Source of the DNA: Gluconobacter cadivus
Lineage (GTDB): Bacteria > Pseudomonadota > Alphaproteobacteria > Acetobacterales > Acetobacteraceae
Assembly (NCBI RefSeq): GCF_015244745.1
Contig: NZ_JABCQI010000003.1
Location: forward strand, 62,001 to 126,000
Length of the DNA stretch: 64,000 bases
Reading direction: 5' to 3'
The notes under the pieces were generated by a model that was not told the DNA's origin, did no database searches, and saw only the letters and a list, made by a program, of their open reading frames with translations. Positions 51,188 through 60,075 of this stretch are shown in pieces (the first letter of the stretch is position 1; each line of letters starts with the position of its first letter). A program made the translations under genes and the position numbers.

Positions 51188-53539
51188 ATGACACAGCATG
51201 GCATTTCAGCTCGCCGTCGGCTCAACTTTTCCGCTATTTCCCACCATGCCCTGATCTGGGGCAGCCTGATGGCGGGCGCATGCCCTGCGGCTTTGGCTGA
51301 TACGGTTGCAGAGCGCGCCAGAAACCACCCGTCTGTTTGCCATGCCACACACAGGGTACCGCGTCCTGTGCATTGCGGGGTATCGCGACGCGCCGACACG
51401 CCTTTTGCGCAGTCTGCGAAGGCTCCCGCTACGGTCTCTGCTCCAGCGCCTGTCGCAGCCGCGTCTCGCTCTTCCGAAGATCTGGATGCTGCGTCAGACG
51501 AAAATATTCAGGTTCTGGGCACCAACCACACCTATACGGCACCCGCTGTTGAAGTCTGGGGGAAAAGCCCCGTGGCGCTTAAGGACGTGCCGCAGTCGAT
51601 TTCGGTCATCACCCAACAGCGTATGGAAGATTCCAACATGCTGACGATGGCGGATGCGATGCGGCAGATCAACGGAATCCGGGTCTTTCCGGGTTCTACG
51701 GCCAATTCCAATTATTATTCACGCGGATATCAGCTCACGACGTCCATTGATGGCACGCCCAACGCTGCCGGGACGCTGAATAATGCCACCTTTGACCTGT
51801 CGATGTATGACAGGATCGAGGTGCTTCGTGGCTCTTCCGGCCTGTTGCAGGGCGGGGGCGGCGCGGGTGGTGTGGTCAATCAGGTGACGAAGAAACCCGG
51901 GATGGACTTTGCCGCGGGCGGATCGGTCAGCGTGGGCAGTTTTGATAATTACCGGGTGGATACGGATATCACCATTCCGCTGAACCACTCGAAAACCGTG
52001 CGCTTCCGGACGGCGGACCTGTATCAGGACAATCATTTTTTCTACAAATATTCCCACTCGCGCAAATGGCAGGCCTATGGCGCGCTGGAATGGGATGTCA
52101 CGCCCACGACGACGTTTATGGTTTCCCATGCTGCCCAGCAGCAGGACATTACGGCGCCCTACTATGGTCTGCCGCTGACCACCGCCAATACCCTGTGGTC
52201 TGGTAACCGCGATGCGAACCCGAGCCAGAGCTGGGGGTATTCGAATTACATGACGCAGCAGACGATTGCATCCATCACCCAGAAGCTCTGGGGCGACTGG
52301 ACGGCGACGGCGCGCGCCACATTCTATGATCAGGACTACAATACTTTCTATAACGAGCCTTGGAACAAAATGAATCCTGCGACCGGAACACTTCAGTACC
52401 GGGATCAGGGGATCTCCAAATATAAAGGCTCCAACACGTCCCGTTCCGCCGATGTGTATGCGCAGGGCAGTTTCAAGCTGCTCAACCGGACGCATCACGC
52501 GTTGTTCGGGTTCAACTACAATTCCTACGAGCAGATCACGCAGTATGCGAACGTGAACTGCAACAATATCTACAACAATATCAGCCTCGAAAACACCAAT
52601 GCCGTTCCCCAGCCACCCGCAAGCTGCTTTGATTACAAGCAGAATGCCGATGGATACGGGACGGACGACTATGCCTATCAGTGGGGGTTTTATGGTCAGC
52701 TCCGGCTGGAGGTGATCCGGCATCTCTCCCTGATTCTGGGCGGTCGTGTTTCACGCTACTATGAAAAACTTCAGGACATTTCTCCTGCACCGAAGGGGGA
52801 ATGGGTCAATCAGGCCGATCTGCGCGGGCAGCTTACCCCCTATCTGGGCACGGTGTATCAGATCACGCCGAACATCTCCTGGTATGCCAGCTATGCCAGC
52901 ATTTTCACGCCTGCTGTCGGCAAGCAGAGTTATCGTGGCGGTGGTTTGGCGCCACAGGAAGGCAATCAGGTCGAGACCGGGTTCAAGGCTGAATATTTTC
53001 ATGGACGCCTGAACCTCTCATCCGCGCTGTTCCGGATGGAAAGTATCAATCAGCCGGTGCAGGACCCATATCATTCACTGTACTACATCACGACCGGCCC
53101 GATCCGCCGTCAGGGCTGGGAAGCGCAGGTCGATGGTCAGATCCTGCCGGGGCTGGATGTGTCGATTGGCTATACCTATCTGGACACGAAGGTCTCAAAT
53201 GCGAAGGTCAATGATTTCGGGGGTGTTTTCTCGCCGCATCACATGTTCAAATCCTGGGTGCATTACAATGTGCAGGATGGCTTTCTCAAAGGTCTGAATG
53301 TGGGGGCGGGGATTGATGCGAACAGCAATCTGCGCGGCAGTTACGCCACGACCATTCAGGGCGGTTACATGACTCTGGATGCCATGGCGGGGTATCGCTT
53401 CAACCGCCATCTGCGACTTCAGCTCAACGCGACAAATCTGACCAACCGCTACTACTACGAGCGGGCCAGCGGTCAGTGGCAGTTCAATTTCCCCGCCGCT
53501 CCGCGCAGTTTCATGGCCACACTTCGTGCAAACTACTGA
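51188..53539 (+). CDS. TonB-dependent receptor inside the copper island (siderophore-receptor type)
   Basis: The ATG at 51188 behind AGGA gives 783 residues. After the leader (ALIWGSLMAGACPAALA) comes an unusual segment with CHATHRVPRPVHC, four possible metal ligands. Plug motifs (VALKDVPQSISVITQQRMEDSN, RIEVLRGSSGLLQGGGGAGGVVN) place it in the FhuE/FpvA branch; the barrel ends TLRANY. It lies between copZ and a YddA/SbmA-type ABC gene, followed by the copper ATPase. Copper-chelate or metallophore uptake is inferred; a ferric-siderophore receptor is the alternative. No Fur box was seen. Confidence 0.88.
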   Translation: MTQHGISARRRLNFSAISHHALIWGSLMAGACPAALADTVAERARNHPSVCHATHRVPRPVHCGVSRRADTPFAQSAKAPATVSAPAPVAAASRSSEDLDAASDENIQVLGTNHTYTAPAVEVWGKSPVALKDVPQSISVITQQRMEDSNMLTMADAMRQINGIRVFPGSTANSNYYSRGYQLTTSIDGTPNAAGTLNNATFDLSMYDRIEVLRGSSGLLQGGGGAGGVVNQVTKKPGMDFAAGGSVSVGSFDNYRVDTDITIPLNHSKTVRFRTADLYQDNHFFYKYSHSRKWQAYGALEWDVTPTTTFMVSHAAQQQDITAPYYGLPLTTANTLWSGNRDANPSQSWGYSNYMTQQTIASITQKLWGDWTATARATFYDQDYNTFYNEPWNKMNPATGTLQYRDQGISKYKGSNTSRSADVYAQGSFKLLNRTHHALFGFNYNSYEQITQYANVNCNNIYNNISLENTNAVPQPPASCFDYKQNADGYGTDDYAYQWGFYGQLRLEVIRHLSLILGGRVSRYYEKLQDISPAPKGEWVNQADLRGQLTPYLGTVYQITPNISWYASYASIFTPAVGKQSYRGGGLAPQEGNQVETGFKAEYFHGRLNLSSALFRMESINQPVQDPYHSLYYITTGPIRRQGWEAQVDGQILPGLDVSIGYTYLDTKVSNAKVNDFGGVFSPHHMFKSWVHYNVQDGFLKGLNVGAGIDANSNLRGSYATTIQGGYMTLDAMAGYRFNRHLRLQLNATNLTNRYYYERASGQWQFNFPAAPRSFMATLRANY

Positions 53540-55244
53540 CGACACCACCCCGCCGCATTCCCTTGCGGACTGGAAAGTTCTCTTCCCTTACTGGAAGTCC
53601 GAAGAGAAGTGGTGGGCCTGGTCCCTTCTGGGTGGGACCATCGGGCTGTCCGTGCTCTACGTTCAGTCCGCCGTCTGGTTCGGGGCGTGGTATCACCGGT
53701 TTTTCGATGCGTTTTTTGCAGGAGAGGTTGGGCGCTGTCTGGGGATGTTGCCGTTCTATCTTCTGGTGACACTCGGTTCTGTCGTGGTGCATGCGACGCA
53801 GACCTATCTGACGCAGGTTCTCTCGATGCGCTGGCGTCTGTGGAACACGAAAGTCTATCTGCGGCAGTATCTGTCGGAAGAGGTGTATTACCGGCTCGAA
53901 CATGGCCCCAACCGGGCCGACAACCCCGACCAGCGTATTGCGGACGACCTGTCCCAGATGACGGTCCAGACGCTCAAGTTGGGTCTGGACGCCATTGATG
54001 CGGTGACCACGCTGCTGTCTTTCGCGGTTGTTCTGTGGAACATCGGGGGGGTATTGTCTTTTGACTGGCATGGCCGTCATTTCCAGATCCCCGGCTATCT
54101 TTTTCTGGGCGCGGTCCTTACGTCGCTGTTGGCTTCCGGGATACTGGAGCGGTTTGGCACGCCGTTGATCGGCGCGAATTACCGGCAGCAGCATTTCGAT
54201 GCCGATCTGCGTGCGGGGCTGATGGATGTTCGGCGTAACTCGGAGCAAATCGCCTTTTATGGGGGCGAAAATGCCGAGCAGTTACGGCTGTCTGGTTATC
54301 TGACGCATATCGCCACGAACTGGCGCAGTGTTGTGCGGTATACGTGGCGGGTCAATTTCATCAGCGAGTTCTATACCGGAGTCGCAACGATACCACTCTG
54401 GCTGATGCTGGCCCCCAAAGCGATGGCCCATGCCTTGAGTTTCGGGCTCTATTCACAGATCAATTCGGCCTATACGCAGGTCCGGATCAGTCTGGAATGG
54501 TTCATTTTCAACTATGCCGATCTGGCCACACTGCGCTCAGTGCTTCAGCGTCTGGGCGAGTTCGAGCGGGTTGTCAGCCAGCCTTCTAAAAGCGGAATTG
54601 TCCGTTTCGCTACCGAAACGCCTTCGGTGCAGATCCGGGATCTGGTCCTGAACCTGCCGGATGGAAAGCCGATTGTGCAGGTTGGCGATCTGACGATGCA
54701 GGGCGGCGAACGCTGGCTGGTTCGCGGGCCGTCCGGTTCGGGGAAAAGCACGTTCCTGCGGGCGCTGGCCGGGCTGTGGCGTTACGGGCGGGGGGATGTC
54801 TCTTTCAACATCAGGCAGGCCATGTTTTTGCCCCAGCGCAGCTATGTTCCGTCCGGGACACTGCGTGAGGCGCTGAGCTATCCCGCAACATCCGACCACT
54901 ACGACACCGCCTCCTGCCAGCAGGCTCTGGAAGCCGTCAATCTGGCGGAATACGGCCAGCGGCTGGACGATATTGCAGACTGGGGCGCTGTGCTGTCTCC
55001 GGGCGAGCAGCAGCGTCTGGCGGTGGCGCGGGCGTTGCTGTTCCGGCCTGCGATCCTGTTTCTGGACGAGGCAACGTCCGCTCTGGATGACACCAATGAG
55101 CGCCGTCTTTACGAGGCCCTTCTTTTCTTTCTGCCCTACACCACATGCATCAGCGTGGCGCATCATGATGCGCTGCGTGTTTTTCATGATCGCGAGATTG
55201 TTCTTGGAAGTGGAAAAGCTGCTTTTTCCACTCTTGAAAAATAG
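53526..55244 (+). CDS. SbmA/BacA/YddA-type ABC transporter, fused permease and ATPase
   Basis: A GTG start overlaps the receptor 3' end by 14 bp and gives 572 residues: an N-terminal membrane domain of the ABC_membrane_2 type (WYHRFFDAFFAGE, SMRWRLWNTKVYLRQYL, DNPDQRIADDL, conserved in this group) and a C-terminal ATPase with Walker A GPSGSGKST, signature LSPGEQQRLAVARAL and Walker B FLDEATSALD. Relatives carry peptides or vitamins across the inner membrane. Paired with the receptor it may move a peptide-like metallophore. Confidence 0.9.
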   Translation: MQTTDDTTPPHSLADWKVLFPYWKSEEKWWAWSLLGGTIGLSVLYVQSAVWFGAWYHRFFDAFFAGEVGRCLGMLPFYLLVTLGSVVVHATQTYLTQVLSMRWRLWNTKVYLRQYLSEEVYYRLEHGPNRADNPDQRIADDLSQMTVQTLKLGLDAIDAVTTLLSFAVVLWNIGGVLSFDWHGRHFQIPGYLFLGAVLTSLLASGILERFGTPLIGANYRQQHFDADLRAGLMDVRRNSEQIAFYGGENAEQLRLSGYLTHIATNWRSVVRYTWRVNFISEFYTGVATIPLWLMLAPKAMAHALSFGLYSQINSAYTQVRISLEWFIFNYADLATLRSVLQRLGEFERVVSQPSKSGIVRFATETPSVQIRDLVLNLPDGKPIVQVGDLTMQGGERWLVRGPSGSGKSTFLRALAGLWRYGRGDVSFNIRQAMFLPQRSYVPSGTLREALSYPATSDHYDTASCQQALEAVNLAEYGQRLDDIADWGAVLSPGEQQRLAVARALLFRPAILFLDEATSALDDTNERRLYEALLFFLPYTTCISVAHHDALRVFHDREIVLGSGKAAFSTLEK

Positions 55245-55258
55245 GGGTATGGGGTATA
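55244..55258. promoter_or_regulatory. Tandem GGGGTAT motif before the copper ATPase
   Basis: Two adjoining copies of GGGGTAT (55244-55250, 55251-55257) begin at the ABC gene stop and lie 52 bp before the ATPase start. The motif is the complement of the ATACCCC seen twice before copZ, so it may be a further CsoR site giving the ATPase its own promoter. Confidence 0.4.
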
Positions 55259-55309
55259 TTTCTTGCGGAGTTTCCCTTCCGCTTCCCTAGCCGACAGGAC
55301 CTTTTGCAG

Positions 55310-57685
55310 ATGTCAGAAACGATCAGTTTCCCCGTCGGCGGTATGACCTGCGCCGCCTGTGCCGCGCGGATTGAAAAAGTCCTCAACCGTCAGGAGGGCG
55401 TCAGCGCGACCGTTAATTTCGCTTCCGAACGCGCACAGGTTGCTTTTGAAAATACGGCGTCTTCCATTGAAACTGTTGTGGCTGCCGTGCGCCGCGCGGG
55501 CTTTTCCGTGGATGAACAGAGCCTTGATCTGTCGTTGTCCGGCATGACCTGTGCGGCCTGTGCGGCACGGATCGAAAAGATCCTGAACCGGCAGCCTTCC
55601 GTGCAGGCGAGTGTGAATTTCGCGGCCGAGCGGGCGCATATCAATTATATTCCTGGCGTGGTCGAACCGGCGGATCTGATCGGGAAGATCGAGAAGGCCG
55701 GATTTGGCGCAACGCGGTTGGACGAGGGCGACCGCGAAGATCCGAAGGCCAAACGTGCGGCCATCTGGAAGCGGGAGCGCAACCGGTTCATCCTGACGCT
55801 TGTTCTCTCGCTGCCGCTCTTTGCCGAGATGATCGGCATGTTCTTTGGGCGCATGATCGTACCGGTTCCGGTGCAGTTCGTGTTCGCCACGATTGTTCAG
55901 TTCGTCTGTGGCGCGCATCTGTATCGCAGAGCGTGGAACGCCGTGCGTGGCGGCTCGGCCAACATGGATGTGCTGGTCGTGCTGGGGACGTTCATCGCCT
56001 GGCTGTTCAGTGCGGTTATTGTGGTGTTCGGGCTGCATCAGCATGTCTATTTCGAAGCCAGCGCCTCCATCATCACGCTGATTTCCCTCGGCAAGCTCAT
56101 GGAAACGCGGGCCAAGAACCGCACCAGCGCCGGGATTGAGAGCCTGCTTCAGCTTCAGCCGCAGATCGCGCATGTCGAACGTGACGGCGTGATTGTGGAC
56201 CGGGCCGTGGCGGACATGCATGTCGGCGATATCTTCGTTGTGCGCCCAGGTGAGAGTGTGCCGGTGGACGGGGAAGTCCTTGAAGGGACGTCCGAAGTCA
56301 ACGAGTCCATGCTGACGGGTGAGAGCGTGCCGGTTCTCAAAGAAGCCGGACAAGACGTGTTTGGCGGGACGATGAATGCCAATGGAGCGCTGCGTGTCAG
56401 GGCCACGGGGGTTGGCGCGGATACCGCACTGGCGCGGATCGTGAAAATGGTCGAGCAGGCGCAGGGCTCCAAGGCGAATGTGCAGCGTCTGGCCGATCGG
56501 GTTTCGGGTATTTTCGTCCCGGCCGTGATCGGGATTGCGGTGCTGACATTCCTGATCGGCTGGGCCGTCACCGGATCTGCGGTCTGGAGTCTCGTTTCTG
56601 CCGTGTCTGTTCTGGTCATTGCCTGCCCGTGTTCGCTCGGTCTGGCCACGCCGACGGCCATCATGGTCGGGACGGGACGGGGCTCACAATCCGGCATTCT
56701 GTTCCGCAACGCTGATGCGCTGGAGCGGGCCGAGAAGCTGAAAACCATCATTGTCGACAAGACCGGCACCCTGACTCTGGGACGCCCGACTGTTGCGGCG
56801 GTTCATCCCGCGGACGGGGTTCTGGTGGATACGCTTCTGGGGGTGGCACAAGCGCTGGAGCATAATTCGGAACATCCACTGGCCCGCGCCATCGTGGATT
56901 ATACGCAGAGCCATGGTGTTAGCGCGTCTGTTGCTGCCGAAGGATTTGAGGCTTTTCCCGGCAAGGGGGTTATTGCGCGGATCGACGGGCAGGAAGCGCG
57001 GCTGGGCTCACCCGTGTTCATGCAGGACAGCGGGCTGGATCTGTCGTCCCTGCCGGTCGCGGCGCTGGAAAGCGAAGGCAATACCGTTATCGCCGTGGCG
57101 CAGGCAGGTCAGGTTCTTGGGATCATCGCGCTGGCGGATGAACTGCGGACCGATGCCGTGACGACCGTGCAGGCTCTGAAAGCGCGCGGCATTCGTGTTG
57201 TGATGCTGACGGGCGATAATGAACGCGCGGCGTCTGTGGTGGCCCGACAGGTTGGTGTGGATGAGTATCTGGCGGGGGTTCTGCCGGAGCACAAGGCTGA
57301 GGGCGTGGCGAAATATCGCGCTCAGGGCGATCTGGTCGGCATGGTCGGCGATGGCATCAACGACGCGCCTGCGCTTGCGGCGGCGGATGTCGGATTTGCC
57401 ATTGGGGCCGGATCTGCCGTGGCGCTCGATACGGCGGATGTCGTGTTGATGAAAAGCGAAATGAACGGGGTGCTGGACGCAATTTCCCTGTCCAGCGCCA
57501 CGCTGTCCAAAATCCGGCAGAACCTGTTTTTCGCCTTCATTTACAACATTCTGGGTCTGCCGCTGGCGGCGTTCGGCATGTTAAACCCGATCGTAGCAGG
57601 GGCGGCCATGGCCATGAGCTCCGTCTCGGTGGTCAGCAATTCTCTGCTGCTCAACCGCTGGAAACCTTCCGGCCGTCAGGTCTGA
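55310..57685 (+). CDS. copA: P-type Cu+ exporting ATPase
   Basis: A 791-residue P1B-ATPase with two N-terminal HMA domains (C14/C17 and C81/C84, both in GMTCAAC), the phosphatase motif TGES, the membrane metal site CPC (VIACPCSLGLATPT), the phosphorylation motif DKTGTLT and the hinge GDGINDAP. The ATG at 55310 fits. It pumps Cu(I) out of the cytoplasm. Last gene of the rightward copper set, convergent with the hydrolase. Confidence 0.97.
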   Translation: MSETISFPVGGMTCAACAARIEKVLNRQEGVSATVNFASERAQVAFENTASSIETVVAAVRRAGFSVDEQSLDLSLSGMTCAACAARIEKILNRQPSVQASVNFAAERAHINYIPGVVEPADLIGKIEKAGFGATRLDEGDREDPKAKRAAIWKRERNRFILTLVLSLPLFAEMIGMFFGRMIVPVPVQFVFATIVQFVCGAHLYRRAWNAVRGGSANMDVLVVLGTFIAWLFSAVIVVFGLHQHVYFEASASIITLISLGKLMETRAKNRTSAGIESLLQLQPQIAHVERDGVIVDRAVADMHVGDIFVVRPGESVPVDGEVLEGTSEVNESMLTGESVPVLKEAGQDVFGGTMNANGALRVRATGVGADTALARIVKMVEQAQGSKANVQRLADRVSGIFVPAVIGIAVLTFLIGWAVTGSAVWSLVSAVSVLVIACPCSLGLATPTAIMVGTGRGSQSGILFRNADALERAEKLKTIIVDKTGTLTLGRPTVAAVHPADGVLVDTLLGVAQALEHNSEHPLARAIVDYTQSHGVSASVAAEGFEAFPGKGVIARIDGQEARLGSPVFMQDSGLDLSSLPVAALESEGNTVIAVAQAGQVLGIIALADELRTDAVTTVQALKARGIRVVMLTGDNERAASVVARQVGVDEYLAGVLPEHKAEGVAKYRAQGDLVGMVGDGINDAPALAAADVGFAIGAGSAVALDTADVVLMKSEMNGVLDAISLSSATLSKIRQNLFFAFIYNILGLPLAAFGMLNPIVAGAAMAMSSVSVVSNSLLLNRWKPSGRQV

Positions 57686-57694
57686 GGGCGGCTG

Positions 57695-57716
57695 CTCCGG
57701 GTTACTGGACCCGGAG
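57695..57716. terminator. Stem-loop between convergent copA and the hydrolase
   Basis: CTCCGGG (57695-57701) and CCCGGAG (57710-57716) form a perfect 7-bp stem with an 8-nt loop. It covers the last codons of the hydrolase. T-runs are weak, so termination is plausible but unproven. Confidence 0.45.
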
Positions 57717-58370
57717 TGGCAGGCGTCTTCTGGCGAAGTCGAGCATGGCTGTGGCACCATGCTCCCACAGGCCCAACGGCTCGCTGCTACCGATATGGCC
57801 CGCAGCGCCGGCTTCCAGAAAATCCGACTGCCAGTGTCCGGCCAGTTCTCGGGCGCGGAGCAGGGATAACCAGGGATCGTTGCTGCTGGCCATGACGGCT
57901 GTGGCGGCGGGAAGGGGTGTTCCGGGCAGGGGGCCGAACGCCCGGATGAGGGCGACGTCCGGATGTATCGTCTGGTCGATATCGGCCGGGGCCACCAGAA
58001 AGGCTCCGGCAACGCGTCGTCCGCCATGACGTGTCAGCCATTTTGCCGTCAGTACTGCGCCGAGACTGTGTGCAATCAGAAAAGTCGGACGTGTCGAGGC
58101 TTCGAGAGTCGTCGTCAGAGCGGCCTCCCAGTCTGCCGGATCGGGTGTTTCCCAGTCCTTCTGATGGAGCCGACGGAGGCCGTAAGCCTGTTCCCAGTGC
58201 GTCTGCCAGTGATCCGGGCCTGAGCCGAACAGGCCCGGCACCAGAAGCAGATCGACCTGCTGTCCGAGCGCGCGAAACGCTCTGGCGATGCGGGGCTGCG
58301 CCGTCCCGGAGAGGCCATGTGAGGCCCAGGCGGGATCGAAAGATGTGGGACGGCCGGAAAACAGGTTCAT
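57702..58370 (-). CDS. RBBP9/YdeN-type alpha/beta hydrolase
   Basis: The ATG at 58370 behind GAGGAG gives 222 residues; an upstream extension is unlikely. The family segments are LLLVPGLFGSGPDHWQTHWE, the nucleophile serine in FLIAHSLGAVLTAKWL, VAPADID, ASSNDPWLSLLRARELAGHW and AGAAGHIGSSEPLG with the catalytic His. Small cytoplasmic serine hydrolases of this family have poorly known substrates. Confidence 0.87.
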   Translation of the reverse strand: MNLFSGRPTSFDPAWASHGLSGTAQPRIARAFRALGQQVDLLLVPGLFGSGPDHWQTHWEQAYGLRRLHQKDWETPDPADWEAALTTTLEASTRPTFLIAHSLGAVLTAKWLTRHGGRRVAGAFLVAPADIDQTIHPDVALIRAFGPLPGTPLPAATAVMASSNDPWLSLLRARELAGHWQSDFLEAGAAGHIGSSEPLGLWEHGATAMLDFARRRLPLRVQ

Positions 58371-58460
58371 GACGTTATCTCCTCTCAGCCCTCCCGATTC
58401 TTTTTGCAAGAGACCGGAACAGGATTTGAGTTAATAACGAACACATATGGATATTAAATA

Positions 58461-58485
58461 AAATAACTTTATATAAAAGTTATTT
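58461..58485 (-). terminator. AT-rich hairpin after cysK
   Basis: AAATAACTTT and AAAGTTATTT form a perfect 10-bp stem with a 5-nt loop, 8 bp after the cysK stop. On the minus strand a T-rich stretch (TTTTATTT) follows, so it may end cysK transcripts despite its low GC. Confidence 0.45.
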
Positions 58486-58492
58486 ATGATCC

Positions 58493-59488
58493 TCAGGACA
58501 GGCCGTCGAAAAGCTGCGTGGAGAGATAGCGTTCCGCGAAGGACGGCACGATGGCTACGATCGTTTTGCCCCTGTTGGACGGCTTGCGGGCCAGTTCCAT
58601 CCCGGCGAACAGCGCAGCACCTGCCGAAATTCCGATGGGAATACCTTCGACGGCGGCACAGAGGCGCGCGGTAGCGACGGCTTCCTGTTCGGAGACTTCG
58701 AACACGCCGTCCAGCGCCTTGAGGTCCAGCGTATCGGGTTCGAAGCCCGGTCCGATGCCCTGAATGCCGTGGGGGCCGGGTTCGTCTCCGTGCAGGACCG
58801 CGCTTTCACGCGGTTCCACGCCGTAGATCTTGATGGATTTACGGTGTTTTTTCAGGCCGTGGGCAATGCCGGAGGCCGTGCCGCCCGTTCCCAGACCCGC
58901 GACGACCATATCGACCTTGCCTGCCGTATCTTCCCAGATTTCCTGAGCCGTCGTTTCTTCATGCACGGCGGGATTGGCGTCGTTTTCAAACTGGCTCGGC
59001 ATCCAGGCGTCGGGGAGAGTGCGGTTGAGCTGTTCAGCGCGTTCGATCGCACCGGCCATGCCGCGGGAGGCAGAGGTCAGTTCGGTTTCCGCCCCCATCA
59101 GACGCAGCATCTTGCGACGTTCGGTCGAGGCATTTTCCGGCATGGTCACGATCAGCCTGTAGCCAAGCGCCACGGCGGCAAAAGCCAGCGAAATGCCGGT
59201 ATTGCCCGATGTCGGCTCGATCAGCACCGTGCGGCCCGGCGTAATCAGGCCGCGCGCTTCGGCATCCCGCAGCATGGCCACGCCGATGCGGTCCTTGACG
59301 GAACCGAGCGGGTTGAAAAATTCCAGTTTGAGGAGCAATCGCCCGTTGAGATGCTCACGCTGGGTCAGGTGAGGCAGCGCGACCAGCGGGGTGCCTCCTA
59401 CCGTTTCCAGAAAAGAGTTGAAAACGCGTCCCCGGGGGGCTGCATAACCTTCGAACGGGGCGGGGGACAACGGAACCTTCTTGCTCAT
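58493..59488 (-). CDS. cysK: Cysteine synthase (O-acetylserine sulfhydrylase)
   Basis: A 331-residue fold-type II PLP enzyme. The PLP lysine lies in PLGSVKDRIG, the substrate loop in EPTSGNTGISLAFAA, and the phosphate loop in VAGLGTGGTASGIA, with GIGPGF near the C-terminal side. It makes cysteine from O-acetylserine and sulfide. The ATG at 59488 is preferred over a GTG three codons upstream. It is a single gene. Confidence 0.92.
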   Translation of the reverse strand: MSKKVPLSPAPFEGYAAPRGRVFNSFLETVGGTPLVALPHLTQREHLNGRLLLKLEFFNPLGSVKDRIGVAMLRDAEARGLITPGRTVLIEPTSGNTGISLAFAAVALGYRLIVTMPENASTERRKMLRLMGAETELTSASRGMAGAIERAEQLNRTLPDAWMPSQFENDANPAVHEETTAQEIWEDTAGKVDMVVAGLGTGGTASGIAHGLKKHRKSIKIYGVEPRESAVLHGDEPGPHGIQGIGPGFEPDTLDLKALDGVFEVSEQEAVATARLCAAVEGIPIGISAGAALFAGMELARKPSNRGKTIVAIVPSFAERYLSTQLFDGLS

Positions 59489-59611
59489 GACTGTCACTTA
59501 ACATGGAAAACGGGGGGAAGGGCAGACGGTAAATGAAGGGCTTGCGACAACATATAAACAACTTAATTAAAACGTATTTATAGATATCACATCATGTTCA
59601 TGCGTTATATG

Positions 59612-59729
59612 TTGACGCTGCGTGTCCGGGTGTCGTATTCGACATTCTGAAGTGACGTCCACAGCAACAGGGCCAGTCGGTCGATGATGTGTCGAATGTG
59701 TAGCTCGCAGCAATCGCGCTGCCTTTTTT
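59612..59729 (+). ncRNA. Candidate small RNA with own promoter and terminator
   Basis: A TTGACG box (59612-59617) and TATTCG (59636-59641) at 18-bp spacing could form a promoter. A Rho-independent terminator follows at 59707-59729: GCAGC, loop AATCGC, GCTGC, then a T6 run. The transcript would be about 80 nt. An 18-codon open frame (59594-59650) overlaps the promoter but has no ribosome site. No known RNA family was recognised. Confidence 0.35.
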
Positions 59730-59733
59730 CAGA

Positions 59734-59755
59734 GCCGGAGGCATTTGCCTCCGGC
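59734..59755. repeat. Perfect 10-bp hairpin
   Basis: GCCGGAGGCA and TGCCTCCGGC pair perfectly around TT. It directly follows the T-run at 59729. In the gap between cysK and the small unknown gene. Confidence 0.45.
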
Positions 59756-59765
59756 ATGTCATAAC

Positions 59766-59787
59766 GCCCGACACAGAATTGTCGGGC
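59766..59787 (+). terminator. Stem-loop with pyrimidine tail
   Basis: GCCCGACA (59766-59773) and TGTCGGGC (59780-59787) form an 8-bp stem with a 6-nt loop, followed by TCTTTCTTC. It resembles a second terminator, or a leader hairpin just before the 65-residue gene. Confidence 0.45.
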
Positions 59788-59809
59788 TCTTTCTTCAGGG
59801 TCCGGCATC

Positions 59810-60007
59810 ATGCTTGGTTCAACCATTATCGAAATCAACGGCGTGTTCCTAGGCGCGGCCATTCTGGTCAGCAGCAGCGGGAAACGGCGCTTTTATGCCG
59901 CGCATGACAGCGTGCGCGCGCTTCATAATGAACTCCTGCCCGATCTGGGGACGCTCCAGCAGCGCATCCGTCTGCATGTGCGCAAACCGGCCCTCGATCT
60001 CACCTGA
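59810..60007 (+). CDS. Small protein of unknown function
   Basis: A 65-residue open frame with ATG at 59810 and AGGG 9 bp upstream. It contains TIIEINGVFLGAAILVSSSGKRRFYAAHDSVRAL, which looks like a compact beta-alpha fold; no signal peptide or known motif. It lies 68 bp before the peptide transporter genes on the same strand. Real coding is likely from composition and ribosome site, but function is unknown. Confidence 0.5.
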   Translation: MLGSTIIEINGVFLGAAILVSSSGKRRFYAAHDSVRALHNELLPDLGTLQQRIRLHVRKPALDLT

Positions 60008-60075
60008 TTGCGAAGAGCCTCTTCTGTCCGGGTGGTTTCGTGCTGTAGAACAGGAAACAACGCAAACCGGAACGA

